From: Myroides oncorhynchi
GTDB taxonomy: Bacteria; Bacteroidota; Bacteroidia; Flavobacteriales; Flavobacteriaceae
DNA: 64,000 nt
Assembly: GCF_020905415.1 (NCBI RefSeq)
Contig: NZ_JAJJMP010000001.1
Location: 2,181,501-2,245,500 of the forward strand
Reading direction: 5' to 3'
Below are positions 49,016 to 57,106 of the stretch, one piece after another (position 1 is the stretch's first letter; each line of letters starts with the position of its first letter). The notes beneath the pieces are model-generated. The model was not told the origin of the DNA. It saw nothing but the letters and a program-made list of their open reading frames with translations, and did no database searches. The position numbers were made by a program, and so were the translations under genes.

Positions 49016-51076
49016 ATGAGTAATAATATACAAGCGCCTATAGCTAAAGTGAAACCACACGAGCTAACAGCACATAATCATACAAGAATAGATAATTACT
49101 TTTGGTTAAACGATAGAGAAGATCAAGAGGTAATTGATTATTTAAATGCAGAGAATGCATTCTATCAAGCAGAGACTGCACATACTAAAGCTTTTCAGGC
49201 TGATCTATACGAAGAGATGAAAAGCAGAATAAAAGAAGACGATAGTTCTGTGCCTTATTTCTACAACGGATACTACTACATCACTCGTTTTGAGAAAGGA
49301 AAAGACTATCCTATCATCTGTCGTAAGAAAGGTAGCTTAGAGGCTGATGAGGAGATTATATTTGACTGTAATGTGATGGCTGAGGGGCATGCATACTTTC
49401 ACTTAAGAGGGGTGAATGTATCTGAGGATAACCAATGGGTAGCTTATGGTACAGATACTGTATCTCGTAGAGAGTATACACTGCAAGTAAAGAATTTGAT
49501 TACAGGGGAGATATCTCCTATCTCCATAGAGAAGACTACAGGTAGCTCTACTTGGGCATCTGATAATAAGACTTTGTTTTACTCTCGTAAAGATGAGGTA
49601 ACACTTCGTGCAGATAAAATCTATAAGCATAAGTTAGGTACAACGATTGCGGAAGATGTAATGGTCTACTACGAAGCTGATGATACTTTTGACACACATA
49701 TTTTCAAAGAGAAATCACGTAAATACTTAGTTATCGCAAGTGAGAGTACACTGACTAGTGAGTTCCAAATATTAGAATCATCGAATCCTGATGGGGAATT
49801 TAGAATGTTCCAAGAGAGAATACGTGAGCTAGAGTATAACATCTCTCACTATAACGGACACTTTTACATTATGACCAACTTAGATGATGCAGATAACTTT
49901 AAGTTAATGCGTTGTCCCGAAGATAAAACTACTGTAGAGCATTGGGAAGAGCTGATTGCTCACAGAGAAGAAGTATTGTTAGAAGGAGTGGACATCTTTA
50001 AAGATTACTTGGTGATCTCAGAGCGTTCTAATGGATTAGTTCACTTAAAGATTCAGTCTTGGGACAATAGTAAAGAAGCGTATTATTTACCATTTGAGAG
50101 CGAAACGTATAATGCTTATACAGGTACGAACTTAGACTTCGATACTGAGATATTGCGTTATGGATATCAGTCTATGAACACGCCATCGTCTGTGATAGAC
50201 TTCAATATGCGTACGCGTGAGAAGGAAGTGAAGAAAGAACAAGAGGTATTAGGAACTTTTGACAAGAACGATTATATAGAAGAGCGTATTTGGGCTACAG
50301 CTAAAGACGGAGTGAAAGTACCAATGTCTCTCATTTATAAAAAGGGTATGAAGAAAGACGGGACTAATCCATTCTTACAGTATGCGTATGGTTCGTACGG
50401 ATATTCTATGGAACCTTATTTCTCTACTACGCGATTAACGCTATTAGATAGAGGATTTATCTATGCTATCGCTCATATTCGCGGAGGAGAAGATATGGGA
50501 CGTCAGTGGTATGAAGATGGGAAGTTATTAGAGAAGTGGAATACATTTGATGATTTTATTGCTTGTTCAGAGCACGTGATTGCTGAAGGATATACTAGTC
50601 CAGAACATCTATATGCAGAAGGTGGTTCTGCTGGAGGTTTATTAATGGGAGTAGTGGTGAATAAACGCCCTGACTTGTATAACGGAGTGATTGCTCAAGT
50701 GCCTTTCGTTGATGTGATGACGACTATGCTTGATGATACGATACCGTTGACTACAGGAGAGTATGATGAGTGGGGTAACCCAAATGAGAAAGAGTATTAT
50801 GACTATATGCTGTCGTACTCGCCATTAGATAATGTGGCTGCTCAAGATTATCCTAATATATATATCTCTACAGGGCTACACGATAGTCAAGTCCAGTATT
50901 GGGAACCTGCGAAGTGGATAGCGAAGTTGAGAGTGATGAAAACGAATGATAAGCAACTTTATTTAGATACCAATATGGAGGCTGGACACGGTGGTGCATC
51001 AGGACGTTTTGAAGCAATTAAAGAAGTAGCAAAAGAGTTCACTTTTATGTTCGATTTAGAAGGGATAAAAGAGTAG
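49016..51076 (+). CDS. S9A-family oligopeptidase (protease II type)
   Basis: Cytoplasmic prolyl-oligopeptidase-family serine peptidase of 686 residues, resembling oligopeptidase B, which cleaves after basic residues. The N-terminal seven-bladed propeller (about 70-400) is followed by the alpha/beta hydrolase domain with AHIRGGEDMGRQWYEDGK, nucleophile Ser in EGGSAGGLLMG, Asp in STGLHDSQVQYWEPAKW and His in AGHGGASGRF. No signal peptide. A TTG codon 3 residues upstream (49007) opens the frame, but the ATG fits the -7 box position. Single gene. Confidence 0.93.
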   Translation: MSNNIQAPIAKVKPHELTAHNHTRIDNYFWLNDREDQEVIDYLNAENAFYQAETAHTKAFQADLYEEMKSRIKEDDSSVPYFYNGYYYITRFEKGKDYPIICRKKGSLEADEEIIFDCNVMAEGHAYFHLRGVNVSEDNQWVAYGTDTVSRREYTLQVKNLITGEISPISIEKTTGSSTWASDNKTLFYSRKDEVTLRADKIYKHKLGTTIAEDVMVYYEADDTFDTHIFKEKSRKYLVIASESTLTSEFQILESSNPDGEFRMFQERIRELEYNISHYNGHFYIMTNLDDADNFKLMRCPEDKTTVEHWEELIAHREEVLLEGVDIFKDYLVISERSNGLVHLKIQSWDNSKEAYYLPFESETYNAYTGTNLDFDTEILRYGYQSMNTPSSVIDFNMRTREKEVKKEQEVLGTFDKNDYIEERIWATAKDGVKVPMSLIYKKGMKKDGTNPFLQYAYGSYGYSMEPYFSTTRLTLLDRGFIYAIAHIRGGEDMGRQWYEDGKLLEKWNTFDDFIACSEHVIAEGYTSPEHLYAEGGSAGGLLMGVVVNKRPDLYNGVIAQVPFVDVMTTMLDDTIPLTTGEYDEWGNPNEKEYYDYMLSYSPLDNVAAQDYPNIYISTGLHDSQVQYWEPAKWIAKLRVMKTNDKQLYLDTNMEAGHGGASGRFEAIKEVAKEFTFMFDLEGIKE

Positions 51077-51150
51077 TGGCTTTGTTTTTTTAGTAAATTT
51101 GTTAGTGTAACAAGGGCAGTTTAATAACTGTCAATAGTAAATAAGATATT

Positions 51151-52182
51151 ATGAAAGATGAGATTCAAGCGTATGATAATGTATTAGCTCTGATAGGAAA
51201 TACGCCAATTGTAAAATTGAGTAAAGTTACTAAGGAGTTAAAGGGGAATTTCTATGGAAAAGTAGAAGCTTTCAATGCTGGTCATTCTGCAAAAGACAGA
51301 ATTGCAATGCACATTATCGAAGCAGCTGAGAAAAAAGGAATATTAAAGCCAGGTAGTACTATTGTAGAGACGACATCTGGTAATACTGGATTTAGTATTG
51401 CTATGGTAAGTGCTATTAAAGGGTATAAATGTATCTTATCAGTGAGTGATAAGTCTTCTCCTGACAAAATAGATATGCTACGCGCAATGGGAGCTACTGT
51501 ATACGTATGTCCTGCTAATGTAGCTGCTGATGACCCACGTTCATATTATGAAGTGGCAAAGACTGTGCAGAAAGAGACTCCAAACTCAATCTATATCAAT
51601 CAATATTTTAATGAGTTAAATACTGAGGCGCATTATGCTTCTACAGGACCTGAGATATGGGAACAGACAGGTGGTAAGATTACGCACTTCGTATGTTGTT
51701 CTGGTACAGGAGGCACTATATCAGGTACGGCTCGTTATTTAAAAGAGATGAATCCTAACATCCAAATCTTAGGAGTGGATGCTTACGGTTCTGTATTAAA
51801 GAAATACCATGAGACAGGAGAGCTTGATCCTAATGAGATCGCTCCATATAAAATAGAAGGGTTAGGGAAGAACTTGATACCAAGTGCTACTGATTTCTCT
51901 GTGATTGATAAGTTTATCAAGGTAACGGATAAAGATGCAGCTCAGGCAGCACGTGAGTTAGCTCGTACAGAGGGGTTATTCTTAGGATATACTTCTGGAG
52001 CGGTACTACAAGCGACGAGACAGTATGCAGCAGAAGGAGCTTTTGATGAGAATAGTGTGATAGTGATGTTATTCCCTGATCACGGTTCTCGTTATATGAG
52101 TAAGATCTATAGTGATACTTGGATGGAACAACAAGGGTTCTTAGATGGAGAGCCAAAGAATGAAATTAACTACGTAAAGTAG
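51151..52182 (+). CDS. PLP-dependent cysteine synthase family protein
   Basis: Fold-type II PLP enzyme of 343 residues related to cysteine synthase and cystathionine beta-synthase. IGNTPIVKL starts the fold; the Schiff-base Lys is residue 48 in [22 protein letters not shown] binds the substrate carboxylate; [16 protein letters not shown] is the phosphate loop. It lacks CBS regulatory domains. O-acetylserine sulfhydrylase or cystathionine beta-synthase activity are both possible, and the HSAKDR in place of the usual NPSGSVKDR makes it distinct from plain CysK. Single gene with AT-rich flanks. Confidence 0.9.
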   Translation: MKDEIQAYDNVLALIGNTPIVKLSKVTKELKGNFYGKVEAFNAGHSAKDRIAMHIIEAAEKKGILKPGSTIVETTSGNTGFSIAMVSAIKGYKCILSVSDKSSPDKIDMLRAMGATVYVCPANVAADDPRSYYEVAKTVQKETPNSIYINQYFNELNTEAHYASTGPEIWEQTGGKITHFVCCSGTGGTISGTARYLKEMNPNIQILGVDAYGSVLKKYHETGELDPNEIAPYKIEGLGKNLIPSATDFSVIDKFIKVTDKDAAQAARELARTEGLFLGYTSGAVLQATRQYAAEGAFDENSVIVMLFPDHGSRYMSKIYSDTWMEQQGFLDGEPKNEINYVK

Positions 52183-52254
52183 TCATAATATTTTGAGGTA
52201 AATTCTGTTTATTTAATTTTTTGTTTGAGTAAAAATAACTAAATGGTTCGATTG

Positions 52255-52271
52255 TTGTAATTGTATTACAA
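52255..52271 (+). promoter_or_regulatory. Palindrome upstream of the orphan antitoxin
   Basis: TTGTAAT-TGT-ATTACAA, perfect 7-bp arms, 11 bases before the antitoxin ATG. It is a probable autoregulatory site, by analogy with the YefM operator at 53272. Confidence 0.5.
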
Positions 52272-52282
52272 AATGTACAAAA

Positions 52283-52465
52283 ATGAAGAAACAGATTAGT
52301 CTAAATGAATTTAAAGAAGATGTATCAATTTACATCGATTATGTGATGGATAGTGGGCTTGACTTAATGGTCAAAGAGTGTGAAACTACAGGAATAGCAA
52401 TTATACCAATAGAAGAGTATAACGCTCTTAAAAGAATAGCTAGCCAACAAGCTATAAATGCATAA
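52283..52465 (+). CDS. Orphan Phd/YefM-like antitoxin
   Basis: 60-residue protein resembling the N-terminal DNA-binding part of Phd/YefM antitoxins: ISLNEFKEDVSIYIDYVMDSG, then GIAIIPIEEYNALKR, which parallels GIVVMSLEEYNSLM in the full antitoxin 1 kb away. The toxin-binding C-terminal tail is short and no toxin gene follows. A perfect palindrome precedes it. It may be a relic, a regulator, or an antitoxin acting in trans on the YoeB module. Coding is supported by the family resemblance. Confidence 0.7.
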   Translation: MKKQISLNEFKEDVSIYIDYVMDSGLDLMVKECETTGIAIIPIEEYNALKRIASQQAINA

Positions 52466-52503
52466 CAACAGAAGCTGATACACAACGCAAGAAGTATAAA
52501 TAT

Positions 52504-52540
52504 GCACCTTTTCCTTTTAGGTTGAGGTGCTTTTTTTGTT
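52504..52540 (+). terminator. Terminator after orphan antitoxin
   Basis: Stem GCACCT/AGGTGC with inner pairs of CCTTTTAGG, followed by a seven-T run. Confidence 0.8.
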
Positions 52541-52592
52541 TTATCTTTGAGAACTTAAAGACTGTATTGGTCTATTTGTTTAAAACTAATTA

Positions 52593-53210
52593 ATGATGAA
52601 TATACCAGATAGCGACGATAAGTTTCCATTAGAACATTATAATAGATTGTGTTTTCTAAAAAACATAATTACGAATCCCAATATCATAGTAGGTGATTAT
52701 ACCTATTACGATGACTTCGAGAGTGTAGACAACTTTGAAAAGAATGTGAAGTATCACTTTGACTTTATAGGTGACAAGTTGATTATTGGGAAGTTTTGTA
52801 TGATAGCGTCAGGCGTTGTATTTATTATGAATGGAGCTAATCATAAGATGGATGGGATAACTGCTTATCCGTTTAATATCTTTGGCAAGGATTGGAAAGT
52901 AGCGGAACCTAAGTTGTCAGATCTTCCTTATAAAGGAGATACTGTTATAGGGAATGACGTATGGATAGGAACGAACGTGACGATTATGCCGGGAGTGAAG
53001 GTAGGTGATGGTTCTATTATTGCCTCTAATACAACGGTAACGAAAGATGTTGCACCATATAGTATCGTAGGTGGTAACCCTACTAAAGAAATCAAGAAGA
53101 GATTCTCAGAGCAGAAGATACAGGAGTTGTTAGAAATGCAATGGTGGAACTGGGACATAGAGAAGATAACAGCTAATCTTAAATACCTTACTGAGAAAAT
53201 TAAAGAGTAA
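52593..53210 (+). CDS. Vat-like xenobiotic acetyltransferase
   Basis: Left-handed beta-helix (hexapeptide repeat) acetyltransferase of 205 residues, close to Vat streptogramin A O-acetyltransferases and the CatB group. The opening MMNIPDSDDKFPLEHYN and NIIVGDYTYYDDF, the catalytic-His loop FIMNGANHKMDG, repeats VIGNDVWIGTNVTIMPGVKVGDGSIIASNTTVTKDVAPYSIVGGNP, and the C-terminal MQWWNWDIEKI are all Vat-like. It would inactivate group A streptogramins by acetylation. Whether this member confers resistance is not known. Single gene between the orphan antitoxin and the YefM-YoeB module. Confidence 0.9.
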   Translation: MMNIPDSDDKFPLEHYNRLCFLKNIITNPNIIVGDYTYYDDFESVDNFEKNVKYHFDFIGDKLIIGKFCMIASGVVFIMNGANHKMDGITAYPFNIFGKDWKVAEPKLSDLPYKGDTVIGNDVWIGTNVTIMPGVKVGDGSIIASNTTVTKDVAPYSIVGGNPTKEIKKRFSEQKIQELLEMQWWNWDIEKITANLKYLTEKIKE

Positions 53211-53271
53211 GTGTTATTTTATAAGTGGTTTAATAGTTGTTAGTTAGGTTTTTTTGTTATATTGTTTATGT

Positions 53272-53303
53272 AATATTTTGTACGTATATTTGTACAAAAT
53301 ATT
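53272..53303 (+). promoter_or_regulatory. Operator-promoter of the YefM-YoeB module
   Basis: Perfect 12-bp-arm inverted repeat AATATTTTGTAC/GTACAAAATATT with an 8-base spacer. The -7 box TATATTTG (53285-53292) occupies the centre, so a bound antitoxin complex would block transcription. The ATG at 53317 is 14 bases downstream. Confidence 0.75.
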
Positions 53304-53316
53304 AAAGTATTATATT

Positions 53317-53571
53317 ATGTTAATAGCAAGTATTAGTGAATTTAGAAAAGATATCAAAGCTTATTTTGACAAGGTGTCTACAGACTTCGAAACTTTAATA
53401 ATCAATAGAGGTAAAAATGAAGGAATTGTTGTGATGTCATTAGAAGAGTATAATTCTTTGATGGCAACTAATCACGAATTGTCTTCCAGAAAAAATGAAA
53501 TGAGATTAGATGCAGCTATTGAAAAAATGAAGAAAGGGGATAAGACAGTGAGGACCTTAATTGATCTATAG
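53317..53571 (+). CDS. Phd/YefM-family antitoxin
   Basis: 84-residue type II antitoxin. SISEFRKDIKAYFDKVSTDFETLIINRGKNEGIVVMSLEEYNSLM forms the DNA-binding dimer domain; the acidic/basic C-terminal helix (RLDAAIEKMKKGDKTVRTLIDL) wraps the toxin. The longer open frame from 53254 begins upstream of the promoter palindrome and is rejected. The toxin gene begins at the base after the stop codon. Autorepression through the operator at 53272-53303 is expected. Confidence 0.92.
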   Translation: MLIASISEFRKDIKAYFDKVSTDFETLIINRGKNEGIVVMSLEEYNSLMATNHELSSRKNEMRLDAAIEKMKKGDKTVRTLIDL

Positions 53572-53829
53572 ATGAAGTTTGTTTTCGTTGAAGAATCTTG
53601 GGAAGATTATCTTTATTGGCAAAATATAGATAAGAAGAAATTAAAGAAGATTAACGAACTTCTTAAAGCCATTGCGCGTAATCCTTTTGAAGGTATTGGT
53701 AAACCCGAACCGTTAAAACATAAATATGCTGGTTATTGGTCAAGAAGAATAGATGATGAGCATCGAATTATATATCGTATAGAAGATGATGAAATACAAA
53801 TATTAAAATGTAGATTTCATTATGAGTAA
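53572..53829 (+). CDS. yoeB: YoeB-family mRNA interferase toxin
   Basis: Ribosome-dependent endoribonuclease of 85 residues. ESWEDYLYWQNIDKKKLKKINELLKAI, then NPFEGIGKPEPLKHKYAGYWSRRIDDEHRIIYRI and the C-terminal FHYE, are close to E. coli YoeB. The catalytic Glu, Arg and the C-terminal His-Tyr (HY in RFHYE) are retained, so it should be active. It directly follows its antitoxin without any spacer, and the unit ends at the hairpin at 53835. Confidence 0.95.
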   Translation: MKFVFVEESWEDYLYWQNIDKKKLKKINELLKAIARNPFEGIGKPEPLKHKYAGYWSRRIDDEHRIIYRIEDDEIQILKCRFHYE

Positions 53830-53834
53830 TATAG

Positions 53835-53862
53835 AAGCATTCCTTATGGGAGTGCTTTTTTA
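53835..53862 (+). terminator. YefM-YoeB terminator
   Basis: Imperfect stem AAGCATTCC/GGGAGTGCTT with loop TTAT, followed by six T residues. Confidence 0.8.
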
Positions 53863-53989
53863 TTTAGAAATAATTTATTCATTATGAGGTAGTTGTTTTT
53901 TTGATAGTATCATATGATACTATCAAAAGCAAGTATACTTATTATTTTTTGTAATTTAGATAATGTGTTAATCATTAAATTAGCCTAAT

Positions 53990-54400
53990 ATGAGAAAAAA
54001 TCTACTGTTTATATTGTTAGTTCTAGTTTGGGTAAGCTGTAAGCCGAAACAGATATTGGAGACTACTTCATCATCTTCTTTAATGCATTCAGCTAATCGC
54101 GAATATGGATATTCTCCTTCTAATCCTATAAATGTAGGAGGTGTAAAGCAGAACAGAGGGCCTCAGAATCAGATAGAATACTTAAAGGATTTGACAGATT
54201 TAGAAGGCAATAGTTTATCATTCTATAGAGTAGGTAGTTGTTGTCATTTTGATACTCCGAATGGGTTATTTAATGGAAGAGGAGTATTGGATATTTATGC
54301 AGTTTATGTAAAAGGAAAAACAGATACTATAAGACTTTATCTAAATCTGTATGATGAGGGGAAGTTATATGCTCCACGTGGGTTTAAGTTTAAGATGTAA
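53990..54400 (+). CDS. Conserved Bacteroidota lipoprotein (GSCC family)
   Basis: 136-residue lipoprotein. The signal peptide ends WVSC (Cys at about 17). The mature part has YGYSPSNPINVGG, RGPQNQIEYLKDLTD, YRVGSCCHF, GLFNGRGVLDIYAVY and LYLNLYDEGKLYAPRGF, a conserved pattern seen widely in flavobacteria. Such proteins are sometimes labelled 2-dehydro-3-deoxyphosphooctonate aldolase in databases; nothing here resembles that enzyme, so the name should not be used. Function unknown. The SH3-like gene follows after 3 bases. Confidence 0.8.
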   Translation: MRKNLLFILLVLVWVSCKPKQILETTSSSSLMHSANREYGYSPSNPINVGGVKQNRGPQNQIEYLKDLTDLEGNSLSFYRVGSCCHFDTPNGLFNGRGVLDIYAVYVKGKTDTIRLYLNLYDEGKLYAPRGFKFKM

Positions 54401-54403
54401 GAC

Positions 54404-55114
54404 ATGAAAAAAATAGGTTTATTATTGTTGCTATTAATATGCAGTACATCGTATGGGCAGTTATTTGCTTTAGTAGATAAAGATGGATATGTAAATGTCA
54501 GAGAGACAGGAGATAATAAAGCAAGTATCGTTAGACAGTTGGCTAGTGGTGACGTAGTGTTTGTATTCGATGAAGAGTATGATAAAAAAGCTGATTGGCA
54601 AAATGTAAGCTTTTCTGATGAACGCATAGGTAAAGGCGGGTTTATTCATAACTCAAGATTAAAAGCACTAAGTACCTTTGATAAAATACCTCTTGCTAAA
54701 GAATCCTATACTAATGTTATTCTAGAAGGGAAGGGAATAAAAGTTGAAATGAATATTGAAGAAGTAGATTTTGAAGAGAATAAGCGTGATTTCATTCCAC
54801 AGTATAAAACAGTCGATGGAGCATATAATTTAGTAGGCTATAAAGAACAAGAGGCATGGGGAATTGAAGGGCTTCATAAGTTAAGTCACTATACTTCTAT
54901 TACGATTAGTAAATACGGTAATATAATAGAATTACCTGTTTCTTCATTTGATAATATGTTTAATCCTAGTATTAAACCCCACTGTGTCTTTGATAGAGAG
55001 AATGATACTATTTATATATATACTTCTAATGGAGATGGTGCAGGGGCTTATATCGTAGCTTGGATTATAAAGGGAGATACATATATTGGTCGTTTTGTAA
55101 TAAGACCTTTTTAA
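54404..55114 (+). CDS. Secreted SH3b-domain protein
   Basis: 236-residue protein with a signal peptide (to about residue 20, CSTSYGQ). An SH3b-like domain spans about 20-80 (FALVDKDGYVNVRETGDNKASIVRQLASGDVVFVFDEE), a fold that commonly binds peptidoglycan or envelope proteins. The C-terminal 150 residues are beta-rich without recognised motifs. It is co-transcribed with the upstream lipoprotein gene (3-base spacing) and terminates at the hairpin 55118-55150. It may act with that lipoprotein; the role is unknown. Confidence 0.78.
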   Translation: MKKIGLLLLLLICSTSYGQLFALVDKDGYVNVRETGDNKASIVRQLASGDVVFVFDEEYDKKADWQNVSFSDERIGKGGFIHNSRLKALSTFDKIPLAKESYTNVILEGKGIKVEMNIEEVDFEENKRDFIPQYKTVDGAYNLVGYKEQEAWGIEGLHKLSHYTSITISKYGNIIELPVSSFDNMFNPSIKPHCVFDRENDTIYIYTSNGDGAGAYIVAWIIKGDTYIGRFVIRPF

Positions 55115-55117
55115 AAG

Positions 55118-55150
55118 AACAAAGGACAACTGATGAGGTTGTCCTTTGTT
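55118..55150 (+). terminator. Terminator of the lipoprotein-SH3b unit
   Basis: Perfect 13-bp stem AACAAAGGACAAC/GTTGTCCTTTGTT with a 7-base loop; the 3' arm and tail are T-rich. Confidence 0.88.
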
Positions 55151-55185
55151 TATATACTTTTCAGAATTGACTGATCAGGTTATTC

Positions 55186-55338
55186 TTATTTTTTATCTTT
55201 AGGTAAATTAAATATAATAGCGATTAGAAAGAACCCTATACCTGTAATAGTTGGAGGTAACATATCGGCTTTTAAACCTAAGAATATTAGATAGCCACCT
55301 AAGATAGCAAGTAGTACGGATAGTGATATTTTAAGCAT
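55186..55338 (-). CDS. Small two-helix membrane protein
   Basis: A 50-codon open frame beginning MLKISLSVLLAILGGYLIFL and ending NLPKDKK. Two hydrophobic segments (about 4-22 and 30-45) are separated by a short polar turn (LKADMLPPT), and the C-terminus is Lys-rich, consistent with an inner-membrane hairpin with cytoplasmic tail. It lies 76 bases downstream of the SulP transporter gene on the same strand and may be its co-transcribed partner. Composition and codon use look coding; no known family is recognised. Confidence 0.6.
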   Translation of the reverse strand: MLKISLSVLLAILGGYLIFLGLKADMLPPTITGIGFFLIAIIFNLPKDKK

Positions 55339-55414
55339 GGTTATAGTGTTTTATTGATTGTAGTAATCAAATATAAAGAATTAAGTCTAATAATGAGAAG
55401 GTTGAAAGCTTAAT

Positions 55415-56920
55415 CTAACTGTTTTCTAATAAGTTATCCTCAAATAACTTAGAGTTGGTCATTAATCTTTTGCCTTCAGTATTGATGTTTAGTAGTATAA
55501 CCTGTTTATTATGACTTTTGTATTTATCTATTATCTTTTTGATTGCCTCAAGAGCAGACATATCGACTATTCGTGATTCTTTAAAGTCAATAGTGATAGT
55601 AGAGGTGTCTTTATGAGGAGTGAACTTCTCTGTAAAGGTAGTAGTACTACCAAAGAATAGGGGGCCATAGATAGCATATACTTTGTTTCCATTCACATCA
55701 AATGATTTGCGGGCACGGATGCGTATCGCATTGTCCCAAGCAAAGACAAGTGCTGATACAATCACACCGATTAGTACTGCTAAAGCTAAGTTATGCGTAA
55801 CAATAATAACAGCTGTAACTAGAAATAAAACGAATACATCTGCTTTAGGCATACGAAGGACTAGCTGAAAAGAAACCCACTTAAATGTAGTAATAGAGAC
55901 TATTATCATTACTCCAACTAGTGCTGCTAATGGTATCTGCTCGATCACAGGTGCACCTACTAAAATGATGATTAATATAGTTATAGAGCCTATGATAGCG
56001 GCTATTCTACTTTTCGCTCCTGCATCCAGATTAACTAAAGTCTGTGCAATCATAGCACATCCTCCCATACCACCAAAGAAACCGTTGGTAATATTAGCGA
56101 TACCCTGAGCGATAGATTCTTTATTGGTATTGCCTTTTGTATTTGTGATTTCATCTACTATGCTTAAGGTTAGCAGAGACTCTACTAGTCCTACTCCTGC
56201 CATAACTAGAGAGAATGGCAGTATGATTTGTATAGTTTCTAAGGTAAAAGGTAATACAGGGATATGAAAACTAGGCAAACTTCCACTAATATGAGCAATA
56301 TCCATTACTTTGCGTGTATCAAGTTGAAAGAAGAATACTACTGCAGTAGTTATAACGATAGCAATAAGCGTAGCCGGTACTTTCTTTGTTATCTTAGGAA
56401 ATAGTGTTACAACTACTATGGTAAGTACTGTTAGGCCTATCATCATATATAATGGTATACCTGTCAGCCAAGTACTAATACCATCTACATTTATTTTAAA
56501 TTGAGAAATCTGTGCAAAGAAGATGACTACAGCTAATCCATTTAAAAAGCCATACATGACAGGTTGTGGGATAAAACGAACAAATCTACCTAGTTTAAGA
56601 ATACCTACGATTAACTGAATAATACCCGCTAGTATAACTGCCGCAAATAGATATTCTATTCCATACATCGCTATCAGAGATATCATCACGATAATAGTAG
56701 CACCTGCTCCTCCTGACACCATGCCTGGACGTCCTCCAAAAATAGCTGTTATAATTCCCATTAAGAACGCTGCATAAAGTCCTGTCAGGGGGTGTAATCC
56801 CGCTAATATTGCAAAGGATAATGACTCTGGTATCATGGTCATAGCAACCGTTAGACCTGCTAGGATTTCATTCTGAATGAGGATATTGTTGTTCTTAATT
56901 TCCAGTATATTTTGTAACAT
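55415..56920 (-). CDS. SulP-family anion transporter
   Basis: Inner-membrane transporter of 501 residues. A ten-to-fourteen-segment SulP domain (about 15-375) includes GLTVAMTMIPESLSFAILAGLHPLTGLYAAF, the start of the family signature, and GGMGGCAMIAQTLVNLDAGAKSRIA. A cytoplasmic STAS domain follows at about 400-495 (STITIDFKESRIVDMSALEAIKKI). Sulfate, bicarbonate or another anion may be carried, and specificity cannot be assigned. It is divergent from the ABC gene at 57107; a small membrane protein gene lies downstream. Confidence 0.93.
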   Translation of the reverse strand: MLQNILEIKNNNILIQNEILAGLTVAMTMIPESLSFAILAGLHPLTGLYAAFLMGIITAIFGGRPGMVSGGAGATIIVMISLIAMYGIEYLFAAVILAGIIQLIVGILKLGRFVRFIPQPVMYGFLNGLAVVIFFAQISQFKINVDGISTWLTGIPLYMMIGLTVLTIVVVTLFPKITKKVPATLIAIVITTAVVFFFQLDTRKVMDIAHISGSLPSFHIPVLPFTLETIQIILPFSLVMAGVGLVESLLTLSIVDEITNTKGNTNKESIAQGIANITNGFFGGMGGCAMIAQTLVNLDAGAKSRIAAIIGSITILIIILVGAPVIEQIPLAALVGVMIIVSITTFKWVSFQLVLRMPKADVFVLFLVTAVIIVTHNLALAVLIGVIVSALVFAWDNAIRIRARKSFDVNGNKVYAIYGPLFFGSTTTFTEKFTPHKDTSTITIDFKESRIVDMSALEAIKKIIDKYKSHNKQVILLNINTEGKRLMTNSKLFEDNLLENS

Positions 56921-56941
56921 AAAATGTTGTATATTTTAAAG

Positions 56942-57069
56942 ATGTAAATGTAATGGATTAATAAAGACGCAGTAATTGATTAAATTAAAAAAGTGTGATT
57001 CTTACTAATGTGAGAGAGATTTACATTGTTTATATTTTAATAATGTGAATGTAACTGTAACATTATTAA
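56942..57069. promoter_or_regulatory. Repeats in the SulP-ABC divergent region
   Basis: ATGTAAATGTAATGG (56942-56956) recurs as ATGTGAATGTAACTG (57043-57057). The second lies in an inverted repeat TTAATAATGT-N13-ACATTATTAA (57037-57069). Between divergent promoters these are probable regulator sites. Confidence 0.45.
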
Positions 57070-57106
57070 CTAAACTACTACTTATATATAAACCAAAATT
57101 AGTATT

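Noticed and set aside
49403..49630. Minus-strand open frame inside the S9 peptidase gene
   Set aside because: Antisense to a conserved gene with intact catalytic triad; no independent support.
53990..54400. 2-dehydro-3-deoxyphosphooctonate aldolase
   Set aside because: Relatives may carry this name, but a 136-residue lipoprotein without a TIM barrel cannot be that enzyme.
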